In this document: positions 1 to 12,614 of the stretch, in pieces | How positions within the stretch are numbered: the first letter of the stretch is position 1 | Layout: the number at the start of each line of letters is the position of its first letter | Assembly (NCBI GenBank): GCA_002633005.1 | Contig: NMRA01000604.1 | Span: 138,860-202,859, forward strand | Direction of reading: 5' to 3' | DNA: 64,000 nucleotides | From: Phoronis australis | Lineage: Eukaryota > Phoronida > Phoronidae | Notes under the pieces: model-generated | The model's database searches: none | Seen by the model: only the letters and a program-made list of their open reading frames with translations | What the model was told of the DNA's origin: nothing | Made by a program: the position numbers and the translations under genes

Positions 1-379
1 CATATGTAATGAGTAAACCCTGCACACTTTTACAAAAAATATTAATTGTAAAATGAGGCAATCACCAACAAGGCTGAAAGTTTATATTTTTGTCACGTAT
101 TTCGACTGACAAACCTCGTCCAGTGTTGTGTATGGACGAATGTAAAGGAAAGTGTTTCTTTGACATTTTGAATGAGCTGATGATGTCAGAGCTGTACTGA
201 CGTCATTTTATTTATAGACTTTTTATAAATCACACAAACTGACTTACCTGGTTAAGTTATTGTTGTTAAGTACTCTTAAAATGTCGCTTGTCACGATGTA
301 TTTATTTTTCATCCTTTCAGATTACTTCCTAAAATTTGAACTGATAATTGTTGAAGTAATGCACTTGTTTCATTTTCAG

Positions 380-3300
380 TTTTCTTTGCGAATGATCCGA
401 GTCAACATGGTGTCAGCAGTTATGGTAAGCGAATACCTTTGACGGTCTTTGTACTGAATTGGAAATATAATAATAATCTTTTGTCTTGGTTATTCCTTTT
501 CCATCTTCAGATTATAATTCATTGTAGTGAGTCCTGTGTCATGACCAGCTTTTTATATTTGCAAGGTAAATTTTCCTGAAAAGTTATTGTTGTTGAGAAA
601 TTTGACACAACGGAATTTCCCGTCCGTCGTTTATCATCCCAAGCTGGAGACTTTACCGTGGCCCTATCCTATGAATGTCACATGACTAGGTATGTTGACA
701 GTTGAAAAGGGGCTACAAGAGAGTTGGGATGGGTTAGTTTTGAGCTGTTTTCTGGGAAACAAAACTGTCAGAATGAGTTTTTGAGACCTGTGCGTAATGC
801 TAATCTTGAGTCTGCAAGGAATAGATTAAGACCAGCCTTATAATAGTGAGTGGAAACAATCAGAATCTGGGTCTACAGCACTGTAACTGGGTGTGTGTGC
901 TCATGTCCACAATAACGGATTTCATCCAAACTCTCTGAAAACCACCAAAGTTTGCAACGCTTTACAAATTGTGTCCATTTTGTTGAGTTTCCAGGGGTCT
1001 GTTGAATGAAACATGACGTCTGCAAGACTTATTAAGTCATAAGTTTGTGGTCTTGCCTTGCCACTTCACAGTTACTGAATAAAAGTTTAACCATGCAATC
1101 ATGAGCATGTCACAACCTGGAAATAGTATTAATACAGATTTTCTCGGGAACTAGCAATTACAAGACTTTGTACTTTTGCTCATGGGAGATTGAATGATTA
1201 TTCAGAACTGAAATAGTTATGTGGTGCGTAAGACAAAATTTCTGTTGTAAGTCACATTTCATGAAACATGCCTCAGTTCATGTCTTATTGTCAACTGTGC
1301 GTCACTGTTACAGATGACTCGTATCATCCTGCCTCAGATGCTCGAGAGGAAGAAGGGAGTCATTATCAACCTGTCATCGGCCGCCTCCACCCAACCTACA
1401 CCTTTCTTGACTATCTACTCTGCTGCTAAGGTAACATTGAGACGTCTTTTAACCAAAACAAATGGTTTCATCCCAAGACATGAATTAAAACAATGGTTTT
1501 CAAACACAGCTCTGTCTGATTGTAGTATTTATTGTATAAACGAACACGAATGTGTTTAGAGAAAGGTGATTAAAGTATCATACTCTGTATTGTATTGTGG
1601 ATTGTTACTTCTCCAGGTGTTTGTGGATTACTTCTCACGTGGATTACAAGCCGAGTACTCATCAAAGGGAATCACCATCCAGGTAGGACCTGCAGGCCTG
1701 TACTCAGGGTTATCAGATACAGTGCAAGCCAAAAGTATTAGACAAAATTACCCGAAATTCCCAGTTATGACGGCTGTACAGAAGTACCACGGGACCCACC
1801 AGGTGTCACTTGCGAGTAATTAGCGTAATGTGTAAGGTTGTGCTGTGCAGCAGAATGTGGGGCAATATTTCAATGTACACAGTGCTGCCGGTCACATGTG
1901 TGTGTTGTGAATGCACACAGTTGTCGGTCCATGTGCTAGGTTTCTTGTCAGCATTGTTTGACTTTTGACGTGTTATGAACCCAACTCCACACTAAAGACT
2001 GTTGATGCACCTACTAGTAATGAGAGTCAACCTTGGTGTAGAAAACTGTGATTGCTGATGGACGTGTCTCAGTCTGACTTACTGAGACTCAGCCCCCATT
2101 ACACGGTTTTCACTCAGTTTATTTCTTTCAGAGCGTTGTTCCGTACTTTGTTGCCACGAAATTGTCTGGCATTCGTCGATCCTCGTTCTTCATCCCATCT
2201 GCTCAACAGTACGCGAGGGATGCACTGAACACAGTCGGTATTCAGGAGAAGACTTTTGGCTACTGGACTCATGCATTGATGGTAAGAGATGAAGTTACAA
2301 TATAGGAAAGGAAAAATAATGCAAGTTGTGTCAGATACTGTACATACCGATCCCAAGGGTAGTATTGGGTCAGTGTGCCGGGACCAGTCAATTTTCAGGC
2401 AGATTCAACCTCTGCAGCCCCCCCCCAGTGGCCATTTTGTCCAGTTGTCTGCTCCGGATATCTCAAAAAATCCAAGGATGTAGGGCATCAGTAGGACGGT
2501 GCATGCCACTTTTCAGAGTTTCTGGGGAACAGCATTTCCACGTAACATCTACTGTATAAATGATGGCCAGATTTTGATGAAAGTTTAGACAGGGGATGCG
2601 TGATGGCAGTGCTCTGGCACAACTCGATTTTTTGGGTGAATTTGACCTCTGCAGTACTCCAAAGTGGCCATTTTAGTCTTGACAAGGGTTTCTTAAAATT
2701 TTTGAGATCGTTCCGGGATCATATATAGGAAAGTTCGTTATGAATTTCAGCGAAACTTTGGCATAGAGATATGTGATGGCAATATGCTGGAATTCACTAC
2801 TGCAGCACTCTCAAGAGGCTTGTTCCGTTTTGGAAATGATGGCAGCTATCAGTTTTACGCAATGTTGTGCCAATATGTCATTTTGTGTCTGTCTAGCCAC
2901 GCAGTTGTTCTAATGAAAAGAAGTAAGACTAGACTGCTAATTATTGGATGCCTGGCGCTGTGCCAATTCGCAGTTTGTTTTCTTTTTTGTTGCAAAGTGA
3001 TAAGTTTACGTTTAGCAAACATGTTTAAAAATAGCCATGATATTCTGTTGTCTGCATTAAGTCATTTTAGGCCTTACAGTCTAGCCGTGTTTCAAGGAAC
3101 TCTCCCAGGACTTTGCTTAAGTATTTGTTGTTACCAAAGGCATTTGTAAAGTAGAGTTGGCAAGGGACTTGTGGAGTAGCAATGGAGGGTGATTACGTCA
3201 CAGCCCTTGCAAGTACTCCGAATTAGACAAAAAAATATGACGACTATTTAAAATTTTACGCTCATGCTATAGTATTTGTGAACCATACAGATTAACACAT

Positions 3301-3701
3301 CAATCACTTGTTCTAAAACAGAGTGTAACTGGAGAAATTCCAGTTACAACTTTTGACCTAATGCAATTTCCCGTAGAAAAGTGGCAAGGGTTAGAACCAA
3401 GATGGCGTAATCTCCTACACGACCCCAGTAAGGTGACGTAACACTTTACGTCCTTATGGAGTTAAAGTCAGGCATTTTGAAGCAGGTTCACTGTTACACT
3501 GTCTGACTGCCAAAAACGTGCAAAATTAAATTTCTTGAAGCTTCTTGTTTTAAAACTTCCAAGACACCTGACTTTATTTTACAGGGCTTTCTTATCAGAC
3601 TCATGCCGTCGTCGTTCCAAAAATACACCACAAGAGTTACCATGGAAACCGTTCGCAGCAAGGCCCTGGCAAAGAAGGCTCGTAAGGCGAAAGCAAACTG
3701 A
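380..3701 (+). CDS. hsd17b12: HSD17B12-like very-long-chain 3-oxoacyl-CoA reductase, 3' part (5 exons)
   Basis: Five exons, joined in frame: 380-424, 1314-1430, 1617-1682, 2132-2281, 3585-3701; each intron is GT..AG and all junctions are phase 0. Together they give the C-terminal 164 residues; the nucleotide-binding half must lie left of position 1. Visible signatures are VNMVSAVM, LPQMLERKKG, the catalytic Ser region NLSSAAS and the YSAAK (YxxxK) dyad, then VPYFVATKL and GYWTHALM, all as in the HSD17B12/let-767 family. The protein ends in KAKAN, a KxKxx di-lysine ER-retrieval signal like the one in vertebrate HSD17B12. Family role: NADPH-dependent reduction of 3-ketoacyl-CoA in ER fatty-acid elongation, with possible steroid activity. 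The exon borders fit the placement of conserved blocks in human HSD17B12. AATAAA lies at 3870-3875. An HSDL-type relative is less likely because of the basic tail. Confidence 0.85.
2360..2830. repeat. Diverged tandem repeat in the last intron of the HSD17B12-like gene
   Basis: Three loosely similar units share a pattern: 'gtgatggcagtgctctgg'-type start, then 'cctctgcag' about 40-50 nt later, then 'gtggccatttt' or its decayed form. The units begin near 2370, 2600 and 2770. Short open frames here follow the repeat and do not look coding. No transposon termini are seen. Confidence 0.4.
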
Positions 3702-3869
3702 ATGTTTCACAAACTCTGCTCAAGTGATCAAAGTGTTGTGTTGTTGGTTTAATATAAGTGTGGGACATTTTTTCTCCATTTTCCTTGTCTTTGTCGTTTG
3801 TTTTATGGTAATTCTCTTATTTAGGAGACAATATGACCGAAATTCGATTTTTATCAAATTTCTCCACTA

Positions 3870-3875
3870 AATAAA
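3870..3875 (+). terminator. Polyadenylation signal of the HSD17B12-like gene
   Basis: Canonical AATAAA about 170 nt after the TGA stop at 3701, in AT-rich 3' UTR sequence. It is the first such hexamer downstream on the plus strand and so the likely mRNA end. Confidence 0.6.
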
Positions 3876-3997
3876 CATTAAGAAAATTCTAGACTATTTC
3901 TAGGCTAGTTCTTAAATGAGAATATGTCATAAAACCACGTTCGTTAAAGTTTCCATTATTTATAGCAAGGTAATCAGTCTAGGTAAATTGCAGTTAA

Positions 3998-4178
3998 GTG
4001 TGCGAGGCTCATGTTGATCCAGTGCTAGCGTAGCATTCCTTGAGTGTGCGAGGCTCATGGTGATCTTGTGGTAGCATAGCATTCCTTGAGTGCGCGAGGC
4101 CCATGGTGATCCAGTGCTAGCACAGAATTCCTTGTTTGTGCGAGGCTCATGGGGATCTAATGCCAGCATTCCTTTATA
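3998..4178. repeat. Minisatellite, 46-bp unit, about 4 copies
   Basis: Units start at 3998, 4044, 4090 and 4136, each opening with a gtgtgcgaggctcatgg-like block. The period is 46 bp with a few substitutions, and the last unit is shortened. An 89-codon minus-strand open frame across it (LALDQHEPRT repeated) reflects the repeat, not a gene. Confidence 0.9.
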
Positions 4179-6148
4179 CATGTTTAATTTATTTGACGAG
4201 CAAGTGCAGTGTCCATCACATGCTATCATTTAGCTTTGTACTGTAAATTTTCTCAGAACATCCTCACAACTCTAAGTGGTCAGAGAATTTTGTGTGCCTA
4301 AAACCTTCTTCAGTAATTGGTTTAACAATACAATAGGCTTGAAAGTAGAAAACCAGGCTTTGAAATTATACTGGAATGGCTCTGCAGTGATATTTTAGCA
4401 CCCAGAGACCACAAGTGTTTGTATAAAATTTATTATTGCAAATTTTCTCTAAAGATATGCTAATTGGTGTTTATATTAATTGTCAAAACACAAATGGTGG
4501 CAATAAAATTATTTAAATGTGATACAAAACAAGGTGATACTTGCTCAATAGAGACAGTGGTTTATTGCTTTGTGCAGCTAATTATATAACAACACAGTAA
4601 GAACAATTACTAGAATATTCTTCAAATAGTTCAGTACACAATAAATAAGAAACTAGCCTCATGATAAAAGAACAAAAATGAATCTGGTACAAGTAGAGTT
4701 CAATAAAGCTTGGACCTCTGATTCCAAACGATGTGAAAACTATTTCCATCCCAAAACAGGTCCGTCTATGTCAGAATGCCAAAAAGCCATAGATTTGATG
4801 CAATGGGTCAATAACTTTGCAACTGAGCCACTTCCCATCAATTGCAGGTGATCTCTAATTGCTTTAGCAAAAAATGGTCATCATAGTAAAGAAAATCCAG
4901 ACCACTTTTTATAGTTCATCAGCAATTTCATGATTGTTGGTGATGCATAAGCCACAGGTAGGGCGGACCATGGAAATGGATCAGTTTAAATGCTGAACAA
5001 TATTGCACAAGAATTATTGCAATCATTACAAAATAGAGACCTTGGTTCGCATAAAACGGTACATTATTGTATACCGGCCAACACATTCAAGATTAAACAT
5101 TCAAAGCAGACTAATCCCATGATACTGGACTTCAACAGGTCAAACCTTTCCATAAACAGGATCAAATTTCAGACAGTGGATTAAAAAACAATTTTAAAGT
5201 GCAACGACGATGATCAGGTTTTGTAAAAATTATAAGCAAAAAAAAAGCAGAAGGAATCGAACAATAAAAAATGCAAAAAATTGCCAATTTCCAACAAAAG
5301 GTTGGCAATTTTGAGAAGTACATTGTAATATGACATCACTTCACAGTTGAGTGAGCATGCGCCTTGAACAAGCCTTTCGACTTAATTGCCAAGCAACACA
5401 TTCAACTCTATACATTTCAATATCAAAACCCCAAAAAATTGGGTTAATTAGTTAGTCTATGAAATGTAAACGATCAGTGTTTTGTTGCCGTGTTCATAAA
5501 AACACGACCTAGACAATATCACATGATCGACTGTTGGTTGAAGCAAAATGCCAAAGGTTGGACTATGCATCACGCGATCTGAGAACACACGACAGAACAA
5601 AGACAAAAACACTGAAATTTTCCTTGCAGTTTGCAGGCTATTTCCTGACAGGTTTGCTGATTTTTTTGGTTGGGAATTTTAAAATGGAACCATTCCTGGG
5701 TTTCTGTGAGGAAATAGGTGGAATTCAGAGACTTTTCCTAAAAATTCTAATTACAAGAACCGAGTCACTGAGATGATCTTTAAGTTTCAATGAGTCGATA
5801 ACACAATAGACGTTACCTTTGAGCATATTTAATCAACACTCGACACAGGAAAAATGTCCGCTTGAAAATATGAGTGACAGCATATTTGATGCTCGTATTC
5901 CTAGTTTTGGGCTTGTCAACAGTGACGCCTGTACGAGAGAGATCCATTTAAAACTCGTGTTTTACTTTTTCCACTTGTATTTTCGAGCGTTTACCGGCTC
6001 ACATCGAGCCCTGTACCTGTTTTAATGTCTAACTTTACTATCGACACAGGGACAAGGTATATTTTACTTTACAGTTATCGCTACAATTTGTAGTAAGTGC
6101 ACACTACAACAATACCACTGCGTGTGTTCCAATCCCGAGCGGACCCCA

Positions 6149-9100
6149 TCAAGTGCTTTTCTTCATTCTCTCCTTGCAAATCCAGCGTAAGAACAGATTC
6201 ACGTATGTAAAATAGGGCAACCATACACTCTCAGGCATAGACTCAACAACCCACTTCTGCAATACAGATCACAAAAGAAATGACGAACCTGGCTCAGAAC
6301 TTCCACCTTCACGTCTATCATTCAAAACTATTGACTGCTATGGCTAGTAGTAGTAGTAGTAATACACTTTATTCACTTTAAGTCAAAAACCAAAAAATAC
6401 AGTTGATACAAATTTACGCTTATGGAGACTCCGTGAAGGACCAGAGAGGTCCGCTGACCACGGAGCCACCAGAGATAAGGTTGTTCACCATCTCAGAGCC
6501 ACTTTGAAATTAAGATTATGAAGGGCCTTATTGAAAAGTCTATGTATTAAGTCAAATATCTACAAGATTATAGATTTCAACTCAGTAAGTAGAAAACCAG
6601 TTGAATTTGATGTCTGACTTTTCACCAATCTGTTACTAATTGAGTCACATGACCATGCCTTTTTAGTGAAATTTAGTAAAAGTCCTATATTTTGATAGCC
6701 CCTCATGTAAAAAGGAACACTTTAAAAACGATTTCTATCAGCGTTTTGGAGAATATTTCATAAAGCATAGTATCTGAAAGTTTCATTCAGATCCAATCAA
6801 CCCTTTCTGAGAAATGATGTCCCGTAATTAGCCAAATTTTCAAAGGGTCCTACATGAACTTAAAAGTGGAAGGACTATAAAACGGTTAATTACGGTAAAT
6901 ACATACACCCGTGGTGCTTAGCAAATTCAAGAAAAACAAAAGAGATAAACATAATCAGGTGGACAGAGATGAAAATCGATATCTCGGTTGCAAATTCAAG
7001 TCAATGACTGGAGGATCCCCAGAGATATTTGTGGTGCGACACGGCAATTCAAGAAAATCAGCATAGATTACATAAATAGGTCAATGAGGACGAGTCAAAC
7101 AGCACTAGTTTTGATTCCAAATTCAAATTTACGGCAGAGTTCTAATGCCAGCGCATAGCAATGTTGACAAATTCGAGAAAAATACCTGCACATTGTGTGG
7201 CAAGAAACCAGTAGATCGACTGCTTCTACCGAGCGTGTACAGGGCGCTCTTTGCGTACGTGCTTGGTGATGGCACAACCACTGAAGGACGAATCAACTGG
7301 TCAGAGTACTGAATCATAGATGTGGCGATGTAGGATGGTATCAAGCTGAGCATATCAACCCCACTGTTTTTGTATTCGTGTGTCAGGGCCCGCGTGAAGT
7401 AATCAACATAGGTCTGAAAAGTTAATGACAGCCACTGCATAACAGGCATACTATTCCTGTGTGAGGGCCCATGTGAATTAAGCAACATAGGTCTGAAAAG
7501 CTAATGACAGTGATTGCATAACACATGTCTAAGAAATACTAATTTCTAGTATCAGGCTCAGTATATTATCAATACTGCCATTCTGGTATTCACAAGCCCA
7601 AGCCTGCAGGTTTGACAGAAGACTAACATCTCACGTTATGAAATTCATTATGGGTTGGGCTATTCAGAATCAACAGGGGTAATAAAACAATTTATCTTTT
7701 TAGCTATGACCATTAACACCTAATCGTGACAGGAGAAACTTCACCACCACGCAAAAATAGCTAAAAAAATAAAACTGCTGGTAACCATGATAACCCACAA
7801 GTCACACCGCTACTTTCGCTGTTTGTGGATTGAATGGGAAAAATATAAAATCAGAGTTTGAATTGTCCCCCCTAATAAACACATTCATTTTATCTCATTT
7901 CGTAATTGGTATTTCAGCTTGATGGCCGACATTTGGGCCAGGGCACACTTATGAAGTGGATGAAGAAACGGCAAGCTTTATTCATTTTACTGAAGAGAAT
8001 GTACTGCATTGTGAATTACAATGCAAGAGACATTCAACAGCTTAATGAACCATAGCCCAGCCCCAAAATGACTGCATGGACTGTGTTATACATCGTCTGC
8101 TATGCCGGTTAATGCGGATTCAGCTGATTTATGTTGAGCAAGACGATGTCAACGGAAGTTTCATTACACAAATTAGTTTATTACGCCTAAAAAGTTTACT
8201 TTTTTCGTTCTATATCCATCACGTCATGGATGATGGTCGGGTTAAGGTCCTGTTTATGATTAGTACACACAACAAGGGGATCCCACTTCCCATACTCCCG
8301 TGTGGCAATGGCCCTTGTATTCCATTTTGGCCATTCCCCACAACGCTCCTATCGAAACCCAGAGGAAACACTGAAAGGCCTGTCATGTGTGAATGACTCA
8401 ATGATTTACAACAGTCCCCACAATTCTAAGCCACTATTTGAATAGTTACCCCTTCCAAGCCTAACATATTCATGGAAAAGCAACTTTAAGAAAACTTCAC
8501 TATGTTGTTGCCATAGTTGACCAAGTGCAACATAAACTACACTTCATTTGTTATCACTAAGGAATTGAACACTTGCCACAATGAAAATGTCAATTTAGGG
8601 ACTATTTTTTTCTCAACTTGAAAACATTCATTAAATTATTTACGACAACTAACCAACCAGATTTTAAGTAACTTAAAAACCTCACCATTCCAAGAAAAAA
8701 TCCTTGCTAACACTATAACTTGAATGCTATTTGATACTGATTTATTTCAGAGAAGATGTAACAAATTCAAATGTTTGGTATAGTAAATAATAGATGCTGA
8801 TATAGGCCAATAGTGAATCAAATAAACAAATAAACACAGTCGAGTGCAAACAGTAATTGCACAGATACCAGGTCCTCAGTAGCTCAGAGCACTAAAATGG
8901 CAATTTCGAGACCTGTGGTTTGATGCCCATTTGGGGTTCCTGATTTGTTTGAGTGTTTATTTGTCCATTAAATGTTAGAGCTTGCTCACCACACCCATTC
9001 TAGACACTTTCCAAATGCACATTTACCTTAGTGGCTGCGTAGACCGTCACAAGAGGACCAGGTCGGACAGATGCTAAGGAAGACATGTTGATAATGGCAC

Positions 9101-11314
9101 CTCTCCCTCTCTCAACCATCTGAGGTAGGAACATATGGGTCATCTGTAACCAATGTATTACGGTCAAATGACTGGACAATTTAATGGGGGTAAATATACT
9201 AGAAACTGAAAATTATCTCTGAGTGAATAACATGTACTCTGAATTGGCGAGTCTGGAAATCATGGAGTTGGGCGCACAACTTACCATGGTTACTGAAGCC
9301 ATGTTGACATGAACCAAATCCCAGAGTTTCTGTAAGATAAAAAAATAAGGTTTGACAAAACAAAAGGAAAAAACAGAAATCAATAAAATCAAAATGTGTG
9401 CAACAGATGTTTGTCTACAAGTACTTATCACGCAAACCAGGAACATCTCCAAAATCCAGTACCCACTATTTCTGCTAAAAAATCACCCAGTTTGTGTTAC
9501 ACTGGTGATCAACTGATAAACAGTAAAAAAATCCCACAGTCTCTACCCTCATCCTCCATGGCAACGTAATTGTTATTTTCAAACTACTGTTTCCCAACAA
9601 AGTTCTGTACTCATTGACTGGCTGCCAAAAGACAAGCATAAACCCAGTTACAACCGTGTTGTCAATCCAAGTTTGTGGTGACAGGCACTTTACTAGTTGG
9701 TCAAGTCACGCAGAATCCATGAACAAGGTTTGAAAACAAAAATCTGATAAAAAGATTAGTGGTCACTGGAACTCAACTTGCCAGACACCAAGTTGGAGTA
9801 CCCATGTCACCAGCACTGCATTGCAACAAAACACAAGTTTACTTCGACTTTTTACAACCAAATTCCTCAGACACAAACCTTGCTGGGTATTTCCAGGAAG
9901 TACTCTGGATAGTCGTACATAACTCCTACATTATTGATTAGTATCCCTATCTCATCAATCTCGCTGTCTTCTTGAATCTTCTTCCTTATCAAGTCGTACA
10001 CCTCTGGACCCTCGGAGAAGTCGGCCACGATAACTTTGACTATCACATTGTGTTTGGAACCTGGTATTAAGTACAAATCTGCCGTTACAGTAGTGACACG
10101 ATGGAAAGGTGTAAAAAGCCTTGAGTCAATTGCTTCAATAATTCCAAATCCTTTGAACCACAATTCCACTGCTGGGTTTCCACAGTATCATGGATGTGCT
10201 ACCTTGTTTCTCCTGTTTGTTTTAAAAATTATTATGAAAGCATGTTACTCAACATCTTTATAAGAAATAACTCAGATTTTAATTCTATAGCATCATAATC
10301 AGAGAACCACCGTTTAGTGAGCTGTCTCATCGACTAAAGCTCAATTACACTCACTATCTTCAACCCCTACTCACATAAGTGCTGAGCCAACTCAGTCAAG
10401 CGAGCTTGAGATCGACTGATGATAACAACATTGACACCGTTTTTCGCCAGTTCCTCGGCGAAGGCGCGGCCCACACCCTCTGAAGCACCGGTCACCACTA
10501 CAAAACATATAAAGAGAACAAGCATTTGTCACAGCATGAACAAATTGTCCCAATAGGTGGCACTTCGGGAGTAACCATTTTCAAGGCTATGATTTTATCT
10601 GCTAATGAATTACAAGAGCCTGAAGAATATCGTTGCAAAACAATATTTCCAGAACTTAATTATAATTGCAAAAATTTTCAAATAACAAAAATTTGCTTTA
10701 AACTTTGAACTTTCATATAGCGCAAAATGTGATGTAGCCTCAACAACATTAGCTAGCTACAGGCCAACACTAATAGGCTTCTGACCTGAGATAGTGAGAT
10801 ACCACACAAACACTCAACAACATTATCCAAGGTGAACCATTGAGTGCATTGTAAAGCCTGATGGTCAAGGCTGTTAAAAATCGAATGACAGCCAATGAAG
10901 AACAGAAACTAAAAACCCCTTTTCGTCAGATATCGCATCAACATTTTCTCGCCTTAATCAGGCTTAATCTCGGTCGTTCACTTTCGATTGAAACAATAAA
11001 AGAAATTCCCTACAGTCTGCATATTCACTAAGCAATACCACCCTCTAATCTCGGTCAGCCCAGTCAAAGAGACGAGTTATGAGTCTGATAATGTCTTTAG
11101 TACCTGCCCATTTTCCATATTTTGCGACAAAATTTCTTCCAAATAATCTTGAAATTCCGTGTATTTTCCCAGTCTTGAAAGCTTGTACACAAAACGTTGC
11201 ACATTTATAAGCAGCAACTGCTGTTCCAAGTACGGCTAACCAATCCTTGTAAGTGGTAAAGACATCTAGACATCGCCGACCCAAGTCACCGACTGCACGC
11301 TGCAAAAACTCCAT
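6149..11314 (-). CDS. hsdl1: HSDL1-like short-chain dehydrogenase (complete, 7 exons)
   Basis: Minus-strand exons in order: 11314-11104, 10497-10375, 10060-9879, 9329-9285, 9143-9027, 7413-7186, 6256-6149. They join in frame into 337 residues; human HSDL1 is about 330. Seen: an N-terminal hydrophobic stretch (residues ~24-40), KYGKWAVVTGASEGVGR with the TGxxxGxG cofactor motif (73-80), NNVG (154-157), catalytic-type Ser208/209, and YAATK with Tyr222 and Lys226. The last exon has a textbook polypyrimidine-AG acceptor and encodes ESMPESVWLP, matching the MPEW region of HSDL1; the end is ERMKKST. An upstream in-frame ATG at 11371 would add 19 residues; I chose 11314 because it gives the family length. 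Vertebrate HSDL1 has Phe in place of Tyr and is called inactive; this copy looks catalytically intact. Substrate unknown. Confidence 0.88.
6340..6520 (-). repeat. SINE/LINE-tail-like sequence with TAG/TAC microsatellite
   Basis: A (tag)n run at about 6344-6360 is followed by 'aatacactttattcacttt'. Read on the minus strand this is a retro-element-like 3' end: AATAAAGTG then a trinucleotide tail. The adjoining 'gaccagagaggtccgctgac' block is GC-richer than its surroundings. It lies in the last intron of the HSDL1-like gene; no flanking duplication was found. Confidence 0.4.
8868..8950 (+). repeat. tRNA-like (SINE head?) segment
   Basis: It contains an A-box-like TAGCTCAGAGCACT and, about 35 nt on, a B-box-like GGTTTGATGCCC, in a stretch of tRNA-like length. 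The acceptor arms do not pair well, so it is not called a functional tRNA. A decayed tRNA-derived SINE in the HSDL1-like intron is the simplest reading. Confidence 0.35.
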
Positions 11315-11371
11315 AGCTCTGCGCGCCTTCTGACGATGGAAAATTGTGCTCTCGCGGACAAGAAGTTCCAA

Positions 11372-12614
11372 AAAAGTATCATGTGACTCCCAAAGTTTCG
11401 TGTTGAGAAACGTGCCGTAATAAATAGTGAAAAACTAAATCAGGTTGGTACACAAATGCCCCTTGTAGATTGGATACTTAAGATTGTCATTGTGTACACA
11501 TCCCTACACAAATTCATTGAGTAAATTAAATCTGGCAGTGACCTCGTTTCTAAGACGCTTATTTTGACATTTTTGTCAGGTCACTCCATCTGCGGCACCT
11601 AGCAGACCCATACTTGCACCGGGATAATAGGCCCACTATTTTATTTGATGTTTTGTGGGGAATTTTTTTTTGTTTTTTTAGTGTTGAGCGATTCATAATG
11701 TTTCTATACTTTTGCATGATGACACCATGGACACGCAACTTTCATTCGACAGGCCGTAACTTACACTAACCTGATTTGTTCCATTCAGGCAAGTTTGTGA
11801 CTGTAGCTTGACCTACATAATGCTGCATAATTCCATTTTGGCCTTGAGGGGCCAACTAATCTGCATAGTGGCAAAGAATTTTGCAGAGTAGTAAGTCACA
11901 GTCGTTCACACACAATAGACATGCAAAGTCAGTGAAAGCAGTTCTTTGTCAACCTTACTCTTATACAACTTTGATTATCCCCTGCGGATCCATGAATACC
12001 TGTCCCTGAAATGTTCATGACCTAAGTTACCTAAGTACCTATAATTTTAGTTCAAGCCAGTTTCCATGCAAAACATTCAAATCGTTAAAAAGTAGTTGCA
12101 CCTTGAACATATTTCAAGCTTATGTCAGCGCAGAAAAAGTTAACGGAATATGTGTGTGTGTGAGTGTGTGTCATAGTTATTTTTAACCCTGGAAATACCC
12201 AGTCTGTGTAGAGGTGTGCTCTGGTCCATTGGTTGTTAAGTTTTCAAACTTTCAGTTTCAGTCACATGATGTGTGTATCCGTTTAAGAAATTCTGTCCAG
12301 GAGTATAGGTATTTTAATCAATCTTGGTGATTAAAGCACCTGTTTGGAATTTTTGTAAAAAGATTTTTACATCTTTACAATAACAGATGCTGGTGTTAGT
12401 TTTTTCAAATGTCAAGTCAAGAATTTTGTGGGTGCTTGGATTCCGTTGAGGAATTTGGATTTGAATTTGGATTTGGATTTACTGCTCTTGGCTCATGTGA
12501 CTAGAAGTTCTTCCTGCTTTTCAGCTTAAATGTGTTAGAAAGTTATAACTTTTAGAGATTGAATTTAGTTCGTAGTCAAGGGCATTGCTCATTGTTCATT
12601 GTCTAAGCATTGAA
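11372..12614. other. Divergent intergenic region between hsdl1-like and dram2-like genes
   Basis: About 1.2 kb separates the two outward-facing start codons, so both promoters should lie here. Seen: a (gt)n-rich tract near 12152-12172 and a short repeat of 'ggatttgaatttgg' near 12456-12478. No clear TATA box or CpG island was recognised. Confidence 0.5.

Larger units (their letters stand above)
3702..6148. other. Intergenic region between convergent SDR genes
   Basis: This is 2.4 kb between the two stop codons. It holds the 3' UTR of the plus gene, the 46-bp minisatellite at 3998-4178 and the presumed 3' UTR of the HSDL1-like gene (a variant ATTAAA on the minus strand near 6021-6026). The rest is AT-rich with no coding exon that I can support. 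Confidence 0.6.

Noticed and set aside
7129-7185. Read-through end of the HSDL1-like exon (VFFSNLSTLL..)
   Set aside because: A gtattt donor at 7185 and the exon at 6256-6149, with a strong acceptor and MPE-type C-terminus, give a better match to the family.
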